NCBI RefSeq assembly: GCF_001310895.1
Contig: NZ_BAZS01000039.1
Location: 1-32,118, forward strand
Source: Virgibacillus halodenitrificans JCM 12304
Lineage (GTDB): Bacteria; Bacillota; Bacilli; Bacillales; Amphibacillaceae
Length of the DNA stretch: 32,118 nucleotides
Reading direction: 5' to 3'
Positions within the stretch are counted from its first letter, which is position 1. Each line of letters starts with the position of its first letter. A model generated the notes under the pieces. That model saw only the letters and a program-made list of their open reading frames with translations. It had not been told where the DNA came from and searched no databases. This document shows, piece by piece, positions 11,887 to 20,558 of the stretch. Position numbers and translations under genes: made by a program.

Positions 11887-13293
11887 ATGGGGAAACCACA
11901 AACGATTATAGAGAAAATATGGGAAAAACATGTAGTTCATCAAGAAGAAGGCAAGCCAGATTTATTATATATTGATCTGCATTTGGTTCATGAAGTAACT
12001 TCACCGCAAGCGTTCGAGGGTTTACGACTGAGCAATCGGAAGGTGCGCCGTCCAGATCTCACGTATGCTACGATGGATCATAATGTGCCTACACAAAATA
12101 GAGAAGTAATAAAAGATAAAGTTTCTAAAAAGCAAATGGAAACCCTCCAGGAGAATTGTAAGGAACATGGTATTAAGCTTGCAGATATGTTTCATCCAGA
12201 CCAAGGTATTGTCCATGTAATTGGCCCCCAGCTCGGTCTTACCCAGCCCGGTAAAACAATTGTTTGTGGGGATAGCCATACATCAACACATGGAGCTTTT
12301 GGTGCTCTAGCCTTTGGTATTGGTACAAGTGAAGTAGAGCATGTGCTTGCTACTCAAACCATTTGGCAAGAACGCCCGAAAACCTTGAATGTCAAGGTTG
12401 AAGGTGAATTGGGCCCAGGAGTTACTGCAAAAGATTTGATCCTGGCAATTATCGCTAAATTTGGTGTGAGATTTGGAACTGGCTATGTTATTGAGTATAC
12501 AGGTCAAGCCGTTCGCAACCTTTCCATGGAAGGAAGAATGACTGTCTGTAATATGTCTATCGAAGCGGGAGCAAGAGCCGGGTTAATTAGCCCAGATGAA
12601 AAAACGATCGAATTTTTAAAAGGAAAAGAATATGTGCCAGATGGCGATGCGTATAAGCAGTTGGCAGATTCTTGGCTGCAACTGGCAACAGATGAAGGAG
12701 CTAAATACGATAAAACAGTTACTATAAAAGCAGAGGATATTGAACCACAGGTTTCTTGGGGGACAAATCCTGGAATGTGTGTTCCGATTAGTGGCAAAAC
12801 ACCTGATCTCAATGAGGTTGACTATCGTGAAGATGTAGAGCGCGCATTGGAATACATGGGATTAGATGAGAATCAGCCCATTACATCTATAGAAATCGAC
12901 CATGTTTTTATCGGGTCGTGTACCAATTCACGCTTGAATGATTTACAAAAGGCAGCTTCCATTGTTGATGGGAGAAAAGTAAAAGAAAACGTGCGTGCGA
13001 TTGTTGTTCCTGGTTCCTTCAGTATAAAAATGCAAGCTGAAAAAGAAGGGCTTGATATGATTTTTAAAAAAGCAGGCTTTGAATGGCGTGAAGCAGGTTG
13101 CAGTATGTGTCTGGCAATGAATGACGATATTGTACCACCTGGTGGCAGATGTGCCTCAACATCAAATCGTAATTTTGAAGGGCGTCAAGGAAATGGGTCG
13201 AGAACTCACTTGGTTAGCCCTGAAATGGCTGCAGCAGCTGCTATAGAAGGACATTTTGTAGATGTTAGAAAATATGCCGGAGTTCCGAGTTAG
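11887..13293 (+). CDS. leuC: 3-isopropylmalate dehydratase, large subunit
   Basis: LeuC is the aconitase-like subunit that, with LeuD, isomerises 2-isopropylmalate to 3-isopropylmalate. The 468-residue product has normal length. The three ligands of the 4Fe-4S cluster are visible as Cys345 in FIGSCTNSR and Cys405 and Cys408 in [41 protein letters not shown] is also typical, as is the end [31 protein letters not shown] 11887 is chosen over earlier in-frame starts because CGGGGGTG at 11873-11880 precedes it at 6 bases and the family's N-terminus begins here. The leuD start follows 11 bases after its stop. Confidence 0.96.
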   Translation: MGKPQTIIEKIWEKHVVHQEEGKPDLLYIDLHLVHEVTSPQAFEGLRLSNRKVRRPDLTYATMDHNVPTQNREVIKDKVSKKQMETLQENCKEHGIKLADMFHPDQGIVHVIGPQLGLTQPGKTIVCGDSHTSTHGAFGALAFGIGTSEVEHVLATQTIWQERPKTLNVKVEGELGPGVTAKDLILAIIAKFGVRFGTGYVIEYTGQAVRNLSMEGRMTVCNMSIEAGARAGLISPDEKTIEFLKGKEYVPDGDAYKQLADSWLQLATDEGAKYDKTVTIKAEDIEPQVSWGTNPGMCVPISGKTPDLNEVDYREDVERALEYMGLDENQPITSIEIDHVFIGSCTNSRLNDLQKAASIVDGRKVKENVRAIVVPGSFSIKMQAEKEGLDMIFKKAGFEWREAGCSMCLAMNDDIVPPGGRCASTSNRNFEGRQGNGSRTHLVSPEMAAAAAIEGHFVDVRKYAGVPS

Positions 13294-13304
13294 GGGGTGC
13301 AGAC

Positions 13305-13883
13305 ATGGAAGCAATTAAAAAACACAAAGGTCTAGTTTATCCTTTGAACCGTACTAATATAGACACAGATCAGATCATACCAAAACAGTTTTTAAAACGT
13401 ATTGAACGTACAGGGTTTGGCCAGTTTTTGTTTTACCATTGGCGGTTTGACGATAATGGGAATAAACGGCAAAACTTTGCATTAAATAAAGAGGCTTATG
13501 AAGGTGTAACTATTTTGCTGGCTGGAGAAAATTTTGGCTGTGGTTCTTCTCGTGAACATGCTCCTTGGGCATTGTTGGATTACGGTTTCCGGGTAATTAT
13601 TGCCCCAAGCTTTGCGGATATTTTTTATAATAATGCATTAAAAAACGGAATTATACCAATTCAACTGGATGAGGAACAAATTGGTGAATGGATGAAACAG
13701 GCTGAAGAAACTTCTATGAGCTTGGATATAGATTTGATTAATCAACAAATTACGGATTCAGCAGGAAATAACATAAGCTTTCATATTCCTGCATACCATA
13801 AAGAAAAACTTATTAATGGTTGGGATGAGATTGCTCTTACCTTGAAACATGAGGATAAGATTAGTGCATATGAAGTACGCTAA
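13305..13883 (+). CDS. leuD: 3-isopropylmalate dehydratase, small subunit
   Basis: LeuD supplies the swivelling domain that completes the isopropylmalate isomerase active site with LeuC. The 192-residue product has the family length and landmarks: LNRTNIDTDQIIPKQFLK near the N-terminus, then GENFGCGSSREHAPWAL at about residues 75-91, and the IIAPSFADIFYNNALKNGI segment. The start ATG 13305 follows GGGGGTG at 13293-13299. It is in step with leuC, and 60 bases separate it from the ilvA start region. Confidence 0.96.
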   Translation: MEAIKKHKGLVYPLNRTNIDTDQIIPKQFLKRIERTGFGQFLFYHWRFDDNGNKRQNFALNKEAYEGVTILLAGENFGCGSSREHAPWALLDYGFRVIIAPSFADIFYNNALKNGIIPIQLDEEQIGEWMKQAEETSMSLDIDLINQQITDSAGNNISFHIPAYHKEKLINGWDEIALTLKHEDKISAYEVR

Positions 13884-13943
13884 AACATTTTGTCTGATAA
13901 ACACGTAAGTAGAATTTATTTTTACAAGAGGAGTGTGAACCAA

Positions 13944-14929
13944 TTGGGAATTGCTTAACAGGTGAAAAGATTCATACGGCGTTAGGGAGACTAACGCCAA
14001 TCGTTCACCGTACACCTTTAATAACATCGGAGACAACAAATAATCTAGTTGGTAAAAAGGTTTATTTTAAAATGGAAAATCAGCAAAAAACCGGTGCTTT
14101 TAAGTTTAGAGGAGCTACCTTTAAGCTTATGCAAATGCCAAAAAGTCAATTGAAAAAAGGTGTGATCACTGCTTCTGCAGGAAATCATGCCCAGGGAGTT
14201 GCTTATGCTGCTGCTAAATTAGGAGTAAAAGCTACTATTTTTATGGCAGAAAAAACTCCGCTTGCAAAAGTGAATGCTACCAGAAACTATGGTGCTGAGG
14301 TAGTGTTAACTGGAGAGACTTTTCAGGAAGCATATGAAGCTTCTGTTCAGAAACAAATGCAGAGTGGAGCTGTGTATATTCATCCGTTTGATGATTATGA
14401 TGTGATGGCAGGCCAAGGCACAATTGCTATGGAAATGCTGAAACAAGAGGATAGAATAGATACAATTCTTGCTCCAATTGGTGGAGGCGGTTTAATATCA
14501 GGGATTGCGGTAGCTGCCAAGCACGTCAATCGGAATATAAAGGTGATTGGTGTACAAGCTGATGGAGCTTCTGCGATGCATGATAGTTTTCATAGTGGTA
14601 AATTAAAAAAAGTTAAGACTGTTTCCACAATTGCAGAGGGGATTGCAGTAAAGCAACCCGGTGAGCATACATTTCCTATTATTCAGAAGTATGTAGATGA
14701 TATTGTAACTGTATCGGATGAAGAAATTGCGTCTGCAATTGTATATATGCTTGAGAGGAATAAGACGTTAATGGAAGGAGCAGGTGCTGCTACGCTTGCA
14801 GCATTGTTCGCTCATAATGATAAGATAAGATCAAGGCATCTTGGTGTTGTGGTTAGCGGAGGAAATATGGATATCGACACAATGGCCAAGATTCAAACCC
14901 TTGCTAAAAAGTTACACCAGCCCGCCTAG
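13944..14929 (+). CDS. ilvA: Threonine dehydratase, short form, apparent frameshift at the start
   Basis: IlvA is the PLP enzyme that deaminates threonine to 2-ketobutyrate, the entry to isoleucine. The active-site Lys lies in TGAFKFRGA, the phosphate-binding loop is SAGNHAQGVAYAA, and IGGGGLISGIA is also present. Homology begins before the first in-frame ATG (14072): GEKIHTALGRL and PIVHRTPLITSE are encoded from about 13961, but that frame has no ATG, GTG or TTG. TTG 13944, ten bases after AGGAG (13929-13933), opens another frame that stops at TAA 13956. One extra T in GCTTAA (13953-13958) would join them and give a 328-residue protein beginning MGIALTGEK. ATT 13943 is a weaker alternative. 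The product ends right after the catalytic domain, so it lacks the C-terminal ACT-like domain that gives isoleucine inhibition in the long enzymes. Confidence 0.85.
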
Positions 14930-14934
14930 GGTAA

Positions 14935-14982
14935 TAGAAAAAGGATTCATCTTTACATAATAAAAGGTGAATCCTTTTTCTA
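14935..14982 (+). terminator. Strong terminator of the ilv-leu operon
   Basis: The arms 14935-14953 and 14964-14982, around AGAAAAAGGATTCA and TGAATCCTTTTTCT, are almost perfectly complementary. The stem ends in a T-rich arm 6 bases after the ilvA stop. It marks the operon end and rules out a lost C-terminal ilvA domain just downstream. Confidence 0.88.
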
Positions 14983-15059
14983 TGGGGCAATATGGTATTT
15001 TCTGTACAACCACTAATTTACAATGTGGGTAAACTCCTAACTAACTTGGTAGTCGTTTA

Positions 15060-15300
15060 TCTCATTTTAAGGAGGTGGATGGACCCAATGATTTCCACTG
15101 CCGGGGGAGGCTTTCACATCTCCGGGTACAAGTGCGACATCTTTTCGTTACCTCACAGTGTCTTCTTTGCCACCCGGCATGGCTTCAACCGCTTCCTCCG
15201 CTTCGTTTAGTGTCTTCAGTTCATGCTATTCCGGCAGGAGTTGTCATCTTCCATTTCAATCAATTGGTGTTGCTAACCCTTAAAGGATGTATCTTTCAGT
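15060..15300. other. Unassigned GC-richer intergenic stretch
   Basis: Between the operon terminator and the repeat at 15352, this stretch is visibly richer in G and C than its surroundings. Short open frames on both strands start or stop without family resemblance. One plus-strand frame (15075-15302) has a possible GGAGGTG before it, but its product is rich in Cys, His and Leu and resembles nothing I know. On the minus strand a Cys/Arg-rich frame crosses 15111-15190. It may be a degenerate gene end or a dispersed element. I do not call a gene. Confidence 0.35.
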
Positions 15301-15351
15301 GAATTAAGTACCAGTAATTAATTTTCTCTTATAAAAACAAACCTTAGCGAA

Positions 15352-15528
15352 GGGGAAATATGTAGACTCCTCGAAAATGGAAATACACATTTTCTTCGTG
15401 CGATGACTTGCTGACGTAGCTTTCCTTGTCCTGCGGGAAAAGCGAGACTAGCGAGACCCCACAGAACGGAACGTTAGTGTAGTTCGAGGAGGCTTGCAGG
15501 CCGCCCGCGGAAAGCGGAATATTTCCCC
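15352..15528. repeat. GC-rich dispersed repeat with short terminal inverted repeats
   Basis: GGGGAAATAT (15352-15361) is repeated inverted as ATATTTCCCC (15519-15528), bounding 177 bases. The inside holds a CTGCGGGAAAAGCGAGA block, GAGACCCCACAGA, GAGGAGGC and CCGCCCGCGGAAAGCGGA. I recall blocks of this type from many Bacillaceae intergenic regions. Part of the same vocabulary recurs at the right end of the window (CGCTTTCCGTGGGC, 32005-32019). The 79-residue minus-strand frame across it has no protein features. Confidence 0.65.
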
Positions 15529-15622
15529 GTAGCGGTGATTTACGCAGTCTTTTTATTCTAAGATACTTCGCAGTTCTCTCCAACTCCGCATATGTTTATC
15601 TTTTAACACCGATTCCTATGTT

Positions 15623-16480
15623 TTATAGCTTTTGTCCATAATATTTGTCTAAGGTGAATCCACGCCCGAGTATTTCGGAAGCATTAAGGAAAATAACAAA
15701 GGATGTGGGTATCTGTTTTTGTAGAATCTTCTTTAATTGAATAGCTTCCTGTTGTTCAGCTACACAGAGAATCATTGTCTTATCCATATTAGAATACCCT
15801 CCGACCGAGCGTACCTTTGTAAGACCACGGTCGATATTTTCCCTGATCAATGATTGAGTTTTCTCTTCTTCTTCTGTAATTATCATAATTAATTTCGTTG
15901 CAGAGGTTCGAAGTTGCACGATATCTATAGTCTTACTTGTTATATAAATACACATTAAAGCAAATAAAGTTAATTCCAAATTAAAGACAATTATGGAGGA
16001 AATTACAACAAACCCATCAACAATTAATTGAGAGTAACCACTAGACAGGCCAGTGAATTTTTTCACGATTTGAGCTATTGCAGCAGTACCTCCAGTAGAG
16101 CCATTACCCTTATATACAATACCTAGACCGGTCCCGAGAATGATTCCTCCATAAAGCGCGCCTAATAATGGGTTCGTTATGGTGTAAGGAATATCAGCAC
16201 TCAGCCATATAATAAAAGGCACCCAAAAGGTTCCAAGCAACGTTTTCCAACTAAAGTCTTTCCCTAAAGCGAGCCAACCAATAACAAAAATAGGTATATT
16301 AATCAGAAACTGTGTATATGCAGGACTTAAATTATATAGTTCATAAAGGATAGTGCTAATTCCTGAGATCCCACCAGCAGCCAGCTTAGAGGGGAGAAGG
16401 AACAAGTTATAGGATAGGCCGACCAATGTGGCGCCTACAATAATTTGAAAATATTCCAAGGCGGTTTTATTTTTGTTCAT
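15623..16480 (-). CDS. YitT family membrane protein (DUF161/DUF2179)
   Basis: The 285-residue product has five or six hydrophobic helices in its first 200 residues, with the family segments LFLLPSKLAAGGISGIS and GIVYKGNGSTGGTAAIAQIV, and a soluble C-terminal DUF2179 domain (about 205-280, including VRSVGGYSNMDKTMILCV and ILGRGFT). Bacillaceae carry several paralogues (YitT, YvjA, YpjC, YxkD). Their function is not established, though a transporter or regulator role has been proposed. ATG 16480 follows AAGGAAAGG, and a promoter lies just upstream. It is not part of a visible operon. Confidence 0.9.
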   Translation of the reverse strand: MNKNKTALEYFQIIVGATLVGLSYNLFLLPSKLAAGGISGISTILYELYNLSPAYTQFLINIPIFVIGWLALGKDFSWKTLLGTFWVPFIIWLSADIPYTITNPLLGALYGGIILGTGLGIVYKGNGSTGGTAAIAQIVKKFTGLSSGYSQLIVDGFVVISSIIVFNLELTLFALMCIYITSKTIDIVQLRTSATKLIMIITEEEEKTQSLIRENIDRGLTKVRSVGGYSNMDKTMILCVAEQQEAIQLKKILQKQIPTSFVIFLNASEILGRGFTLDKYYGQKL

Positions 16481-16520
16481 ATGTCTTTTTTCCTTTCCTT
16501 GTAAAACTAGTACCTGCTAT

Positions 16521-16549
16521 ATTCTAACACTAGGAAGGAAGCTAGTAAA
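16521..16549 (-). promoter_or_regulatory. Probable promoter of the YitT-family gene
   Basis: On the minus strand, TTTACT (16549-16544) and TAGAAT (16526-16521) are separated by exactly 17 bases, 40 bases upstream of the start codon. Confidence 0.55.
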
Positions 16550-16604
16550 CTTCAGAACATAAACCACGCCTTGTAATAGTTAAGACACTCAACTTCTCAT
16601 AAAA

Positions 16605-16637
16605 TTGAAAAAGCACAATCGCCTCGGCAAATTGTGC
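16605..16637 (-). terminator. Terminator of the CoxG-like gene
   Basis: Read on the minus strand, GCACAAT (16637-16631) pairs with ATTGTGC (16619-16613) and a CTTTTTC tail follows at once. The hairpin starts 15 bases after the stop of the 16652-17113 gene. Confidence 0.7.
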
Positions 16638-16651
16638 AGTAAAAGCTTTAG

Positions 16652-17113
16652 TTATTTAAAGGCAGGCATAGGTTGGCGGGCCGTCATTCTTTTTGCTACT
16701 GATTCTGTTAATCCTTTGGTTGTTTTAGGCACAATACTTTTTAATATGGAATTAATCATCGGTGCCATAACACCTTTTGCAGCTATTGATAAATGTCCGG
16801 TCATCTCGGTTGTAATCGCATCAACTTCTTTAGCTTTAAAATAACCTTTTCCCACAACATTTTCACTTATCCCTGTAAGGTTAAATGTAACGCAGTTAGG
16901 CTCTCTCCACTCCTCGATATCTATCCTTAATGTTACAGTTTTCTGGATCAATCCCGACTCACCTTTTAACTTCCAAATAGACTGTTTTTCATTCAAAATT
17001 TTATGGCTCAAATAACCTGGGACTAAGGGAGCCCAATTATCCATGTCGCTGATAAAATTCCATGTAGTTTCAATTGGTACTTTCATGCATAACTGATGAA
17101 TTCCATTAGGCAC
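16652..17113 (-). CDS. CoxG-like SRPBCC family protein
   Basis: The 153-residue product belongs to the START/SRPBCC fold, CoxG branch. It opens with MPNGIHQLCMKVPIETTWNF and the typical DMDNWAPLVPGYLSHKIL (conserved P-G at the binding groove), and ends in a helix with basic residues (VAKRMTARQP). True CoxG helps CO dehydrogenase assembly, but no cox or xdh-type gene lies near, so that role is unlikely here. Most stand-alone members are of unknown function and may bind a hydrophobic ligand or membrane. The start is GTG 17113, 7 bases after AAGGAGG (17127-17121). Confidence 0.85.
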   Translation of the reverse strand: MPNGIHQLCMKVPIETTWNFISDMDNWAPLVPGYLSHKILNEKQSIWKLKGESGLIQKTVTLRIDIEEWREPNCVTFNLTGISENVVGKGYFKAKEVDAITTEMTGHLSIAAKGVMAPMINSILKSIVPKTTKGLTESVAKRMTARQPMPAFK

Positions 17114-17165
17114 GTTCGTTCCTCCTTATATGTAGGTATTGAAAGTAAATCTGCACACATTGCTT

Positions 17166-17194
17166 ATTATATGGAGAGGGTTATAGTTTTAGAA
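17166..17194 (-). promoter_or_regulatory. Possible promoter of the CoxG-like gene
   Basis: On the minus strand a perfect TATAAT (17171-17166) is preceded at 17 bases by TTCTAA (17194-17189), 52 bases upstream of the GTG start. The -35 element is weak. The remaining 17195-17337 is AT-rich and must also hold the promoter of the divergent aminopeptidase gene, which I could not place. Confidence 0.45.
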
Positions 17195-17337
17195 GCTAAT
17201 ATTTCTTTGAATTTCTTTATTCTAACGTTTTTTAAGAATTTCATATTCTAATTATATATTAGACTGTATGTACAAAAAAGAGGAATTAATCTTTCGTCTG
17301 TCGAAATAACTAGTAAACTATAAGGGAGAGTGTCTAA

Positions 17338-18726
17338 ATGATAAACACCGCAAAAATTTTATTTACAACGGATAGCCAAGTGGAAAGTAATTCTGCCTTC
17401 ATGCAGTTTACAGATAGCCATCCCTCGGAAGTATTCTTAACATACCTGAATGGTGAATGTATAATCATTGGGAAAACAGGGGTAGTGGGGTCCACTTTTG
17501 AAGATGTTCGTATGCTTGCTGGAAGCATGGCTAAAGAATTACAAAAGGCTGAGGTTGCTTCCGCTGAAGTACATGGTAAACAAATAATAGAAGCTTTTTC
17601 CTCCCTGGAAGAAGTGGGAGTTATTACAGCATTTGTTGAGGGTTGGTATCTTGGAGGGTATGATTTTTCTACATATAAATCGAGCAAGGAAAAAGCACAA
17701 ACAGAACTGCAAATAGTAAAAGGAGAAAAGTTTCAAGCATCCCAAGAAAAAGGAAAGCTTCGGGCAGAAGCAATGGCGTTTTCGCGTGATCTAATGAATG
17801 AAATTCCAAGTGTATTAAATCCTTCAACCTATCCGGAAATATTAAAAAAGGAATTTGCTAACACAAGTGTGGATGTAAAGGTATTTGACAAAGCCGAACT
17901 GGAAGAAAGAGAAATGCATGGAGTTCTAACTGTCGGAAGAGGAAGTATCCATGAACCTGCGTTTGTAGAATTGAGATATCGTGGTGATGAATCGAAACCA
18001 CTTATAGCTTTAGTAGGGAAAGGCGTAACTTTTGATACAGGTGGTATTAGTTTGAAAAAGGGAAAAGATATTAGTGACATGCGCATGGATATGGGAGGTT
18101 CGGCTGCTGTAGCTGGTGCTATGAAACTTATAGCAGCTACCAAGTTGAAGGTAAATGTTGTGGCTCTTATACCGATCGTTGAAAATATCCCTGACAATAC
18201 TGCTGTTATTCCTGGCGATGTCATTCATTATAAGAATGGCATGCACGTACAGGTTGGTAATACAGATGCAGAAGGGAGATTAATTTTGGCTGATGGGTTA
18301 CTCAGAGCAGGAGAGCTAAAAGCGAAGTATGTAGTAGATGTCGCTACATTAACAGGAGCAATTGTAAATGCACTTGGAACAAAGCTTGCTGGGGTGTTTG
18401 GTGATGAAACCTTAGCGAATGAATTAAAAACAATAGGCGAGAAAAATGGAGATCATGTATGGCCAATGCCTTTAGTAGATGACTACTTCAGCTACTTGAG
18501 CAGTGATTATGCCGACTTTAATAATACAAGTGGAAAAGGGCAAGCTGGTTCCATTGTGGCAGCGCTTTTTCTTCGTAAATTCGTGCCGGAGAATAGTAAA
18601 TGGTTGCATATAGACATGGCTGGGGTAATGCAGGGAGAAGATAAAGGATATTATGCTAAATCAGCTACTGGATTTGGTGCAAGACTACTTGCAGATTTTA
18701 CAGCACACGTTACTAATGAAAATTAA
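17338..18726 (+). CDS. M17 family leucyl aminopeptidase
   Basis: The 462-residue product is a cytoplasmic two-metal aminopeptidase that would release N-terminal residues from peptides. The N-terminal macro-like domain (1 to about 150) is divergent, as usual. The catalytic domain is complete: GKGVTFDTGGISLKKGKDISDMRMDMGG with the ligand Lys and Asp residues, then the signature NTDAEGRL at about residues 308-315, and LTGAIVNALG. ATG 17338 follows AAGGGAGAG. It resembles B. subtilis YuiE and other PepA proteins. It sits alone and ends at a terminator shared with the convergent sugar operon. Together with the opp operon in this window it fits peptide use as an amino acid source. Confidence 0.93.
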   Translation: MINTAKILFTTDSQVESNSAFMQFTDSHPSEVFLTYLNGECIIIGKTGVVGSTFEDVRMLAGSMAKELQKAEVASAEVHGKQIIEAFSSLEEVGVITAFVEGWYLGGYDFSTYKSSKEKAQTELQIVKGEKFQASQEKGKLRAEAMAFSRDLMNEIPSVLNPSTYPEILKKEFANTSVDVKVFDKAELEEREMHGVLTVGRGSIHEPAFVELRYRGDESKPLIALVGKGVTFDTGGISLKKGKDISDMRMDMGGSAAVAGAMKLIAATKLKVNVVALIPIVENIPDNTAVIPGDVIHYKNGMHVQVGNTDAEGRLILADGLLRAGELKAKYVVDVATLTGAIVNALGTKLAGVFGDETLANELKTIGEKNGDHVWPMPLVDDYFSYLSSDYADFNNTSGKGQAGSIVAALFLRKFVPENSKWLHIDMAGVMQGEDKGYYAKSATGFGARLLADFTAHVTNEN

Positions 18727-18765
18727 TTATCGTTCCATCTATTAAAGAAATCTAATATCATCATC

Positions 18766-18800
18766 AAAAGAAGCAGCTCAAGAAAGCTGCTTCTTTTGTG
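18766..18800. terminator. Bidirectional terminator between the aminopeptidase and the sugar operon
   Basis: AAAAGAAGCAGCT (18766-18778) pairs perfectly with AGCTGCTTCTTTT (18785-18797), 13 pairs and a 6-base loop. The outer A/T pairs supply a short T run on either strand, and it lies between two converging genes. Confidence 0.85.
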
Positions 18801-18824
18801 TATAGAACACACCATCACTCACAT

Positions 18825-20558
18825 CTAGTCGTTTTTACTTGCGTTTTGGCCAGGTACTTTATATAACCAGATTTCCCAGGCTGATGTTTCAGTTTTAAAA
18901 GATTTTTCAAATTCTAAACCAAGCTCTTCATAGTTTTTAATGGGTACAGCAGAAAAGATATATTCTCCACCCATGTTTCTTAAAGCTTTTACATTAATCT
19001 GCAGATCCTCGATTGCACCATTTCTTTCTTTGGTGAATAAGTAATCTTCTCCATGCTCCGCCACGTACATATAAAGCCGACCTCCCCAAGTATCAAAATA
19101 CTTCTTAAGAGAAGGACTTTTATTAAGCTCGCCTGCGATAATTTTCCTGAATTGCTCTTTATACTTCAGAGGAAAGCTATTATTATACGTATCTAGAGTA
19201 TAAAAACCATTATATTGAGCAATTGTTGGGTGCATACCAATACTTACCACCCGATAGGAAGATTGTTTTTTGCCAATATAGTTTTCGATTTCCTCAAAGA
19301 GACTTACTCCATAAAATTCCTGAAACGTCGGTGTATTAAATTGACTGTATTTATTTTCTTCATTTAATGGAAAGGCTATTGTACATTGATAAATGATTAA
19401 TACAACTGCAAGTATTTTTCCGATTTTCCATCCCATGTTTTTACAAATAATCCCCAAAGCTATAGCAAAACAAATGTACCATATCAGTGGATCAAGAAAA
19501 TGAATTCTTGAGAAATTAAATGTATTGGCAATCATAAAGTGATCCTTTACTACACGCATCCCTTCCCAGTACCAAAGTGCATACCAAATAGATAAAGCCA
19601 TATTAAAGATGAACAGACTCAACAATAATTTTGCTGCTTTGGCGTTACGAATACCTGATATAAGTAGTGCCAATCCGATTACTGGTATGATTACTTTATA
19701 TTGTAGAGCCAAATCATGTGTATGTCCATAAAGGTAATTCTCCAAAGCCAGCTCCATCGTTCTATCAAAAGAATTATGACCGAGATCTAGAGCATCCCGA
19801 TGGGACGTAAAACCAGCATCAAAAAACATAGAATGAATGAGCATATAATTTTTAACTAAGTATACTGTAGTCATTCCTGCTATTGCAGAGAAAAAAGACC
19901 AATTACTTTTTCTCGATTTGAACCAATTATATATCCACAACAGACCCATTAACCCAAGGAAAAAAACGAAGCTTAATACGAAATTGGAAAAAAAAGTAAT
20001 ACATAAAAGAGTCATCCAATGGTACCATGAACTGTGCCATTTCTTTTCGCGAATAGTTAAAAGAATATGTAAGGCTAATGGCAGACCAGCAATGGAAAGC
20101 ATTCCTGAAGGCCAAAAAGGTAATAAGGCAAAACAGAGAGAAACTCCTATGCTAATTAATCTATAGTCTGTCTTTTGTTTTCCAAACAAATGGTTGCTTA
20201 ATAGTAAATACATACCAAAAAAAGCTGTAAATCGCATGATGGTCTGACCAATTGTGTATGCAGTCATTGGTTCAAACAGGTAATAGATCCAAACCATTGC
20301 ATCAAATGGGGAAGGGAGTGCGCTTCTTGGCAGCCCATTTATGGCATTTGGAAGCATGGTATCAGATAGAGAAAAAATTTGACCACTTTCAGCTAACAGT
20401 TTATACCAAACAATATTAGAGTCCATATTATCATGTACTCTAATATGTGTATCTTCACCCAATATATAGTATGGGAGAAGGTATGCGAATATAATAAGGC
20501 AGGCAATGCTTAGTAATAATTTATTGTTGGTAAAATTTTTGGATATGGTTGACCACAT
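18825..20558 (-). CDS. YkoS/YfhO-like multi-membrane protein (DUF6044), putative envelope glycosyltransferase
   Basis: The 577-residue product has an N-terminal helix followed by an acidic loop, about ten or more further helices to about residue 370, and a soluble C-terminal domain of about 200 residues. This is the GT-C-like layout of YfhO and YkoS. The first outer loop carries clustered acids (Glu35-Asp36, and Asp43 and Asp46 in VHDNMDSN), a likely catalytic site. YfhO proteins move sugars from undecaprenyl phosphate to teichoic acids on the outer face. Here it is the last gene of the operon, overlapping wecE by 38 bases, with AGAGGAAG before ATG 20558. The likely donor is the Fuc4NAc lipid made by its neighbours. 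Acceptor unknown; catalytic role inferred. Confidence 0.8.
   Translation of the reverse strand: MWSTISKNFTNNKLLLSIACLIIFAYLLPYYILGEDTHIRVHDNMDSNIVWYKLLAESGQIFSLSDTMLPNAINGLPRSALPSPFDAMVWIYYLFEPMTAYTIGQTIMRFTAFFGMYLLLSNHLFGKQKTDYRLISIGVSLCFALLPFWPSGMLSIAGLPLALHILLTIREKKWHSSWYHWMTLLCITFFSNFVLSFVFFLGLMGLLWIYNWFKSRKSNWSFFSAIAGMTTVYLVKNYMLIHSMFFDAGFTSHRDALDLGHNSFDRTMELALENYLYGHTHDLALQYKVIIPVIGLALLISGIRNAKAAKLLLSLFIFNMALSIWYALWYWEGMRVVKDHFMIANTFNFSRIHFLDPLIWYICFAIALGIICKNMGWKIGKILAVVLIIYQCTIAFPLNEENKYSQFNTPTFQEFYGVSLFEEIENYIGKKQSSYRVVSIGMHPTIAQYNGFYTLDTYNNSFPLKYKEQFRKIIAGELNKSPSLKKYFDTWGGRLYMYVAEHGEDYLFTKERNGAIEDLQINVKALRNMGGEYIFSAVPIKNYEELGLEFEKSFKTETSAWEIWLYKVPGQNASKND

Noticed and set aside
15344-15583. 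A 79-residue minus-strand gene
   Set aside because: It lies across the GC-rich dispersed repeat and has no protein features.
16652-17113. CO dehydrogenase accessory gene (coxG proper)
   Set aside because: No coxLMS-type genes are in the window; the SRPBCC fold is shared by many proteins of other function.
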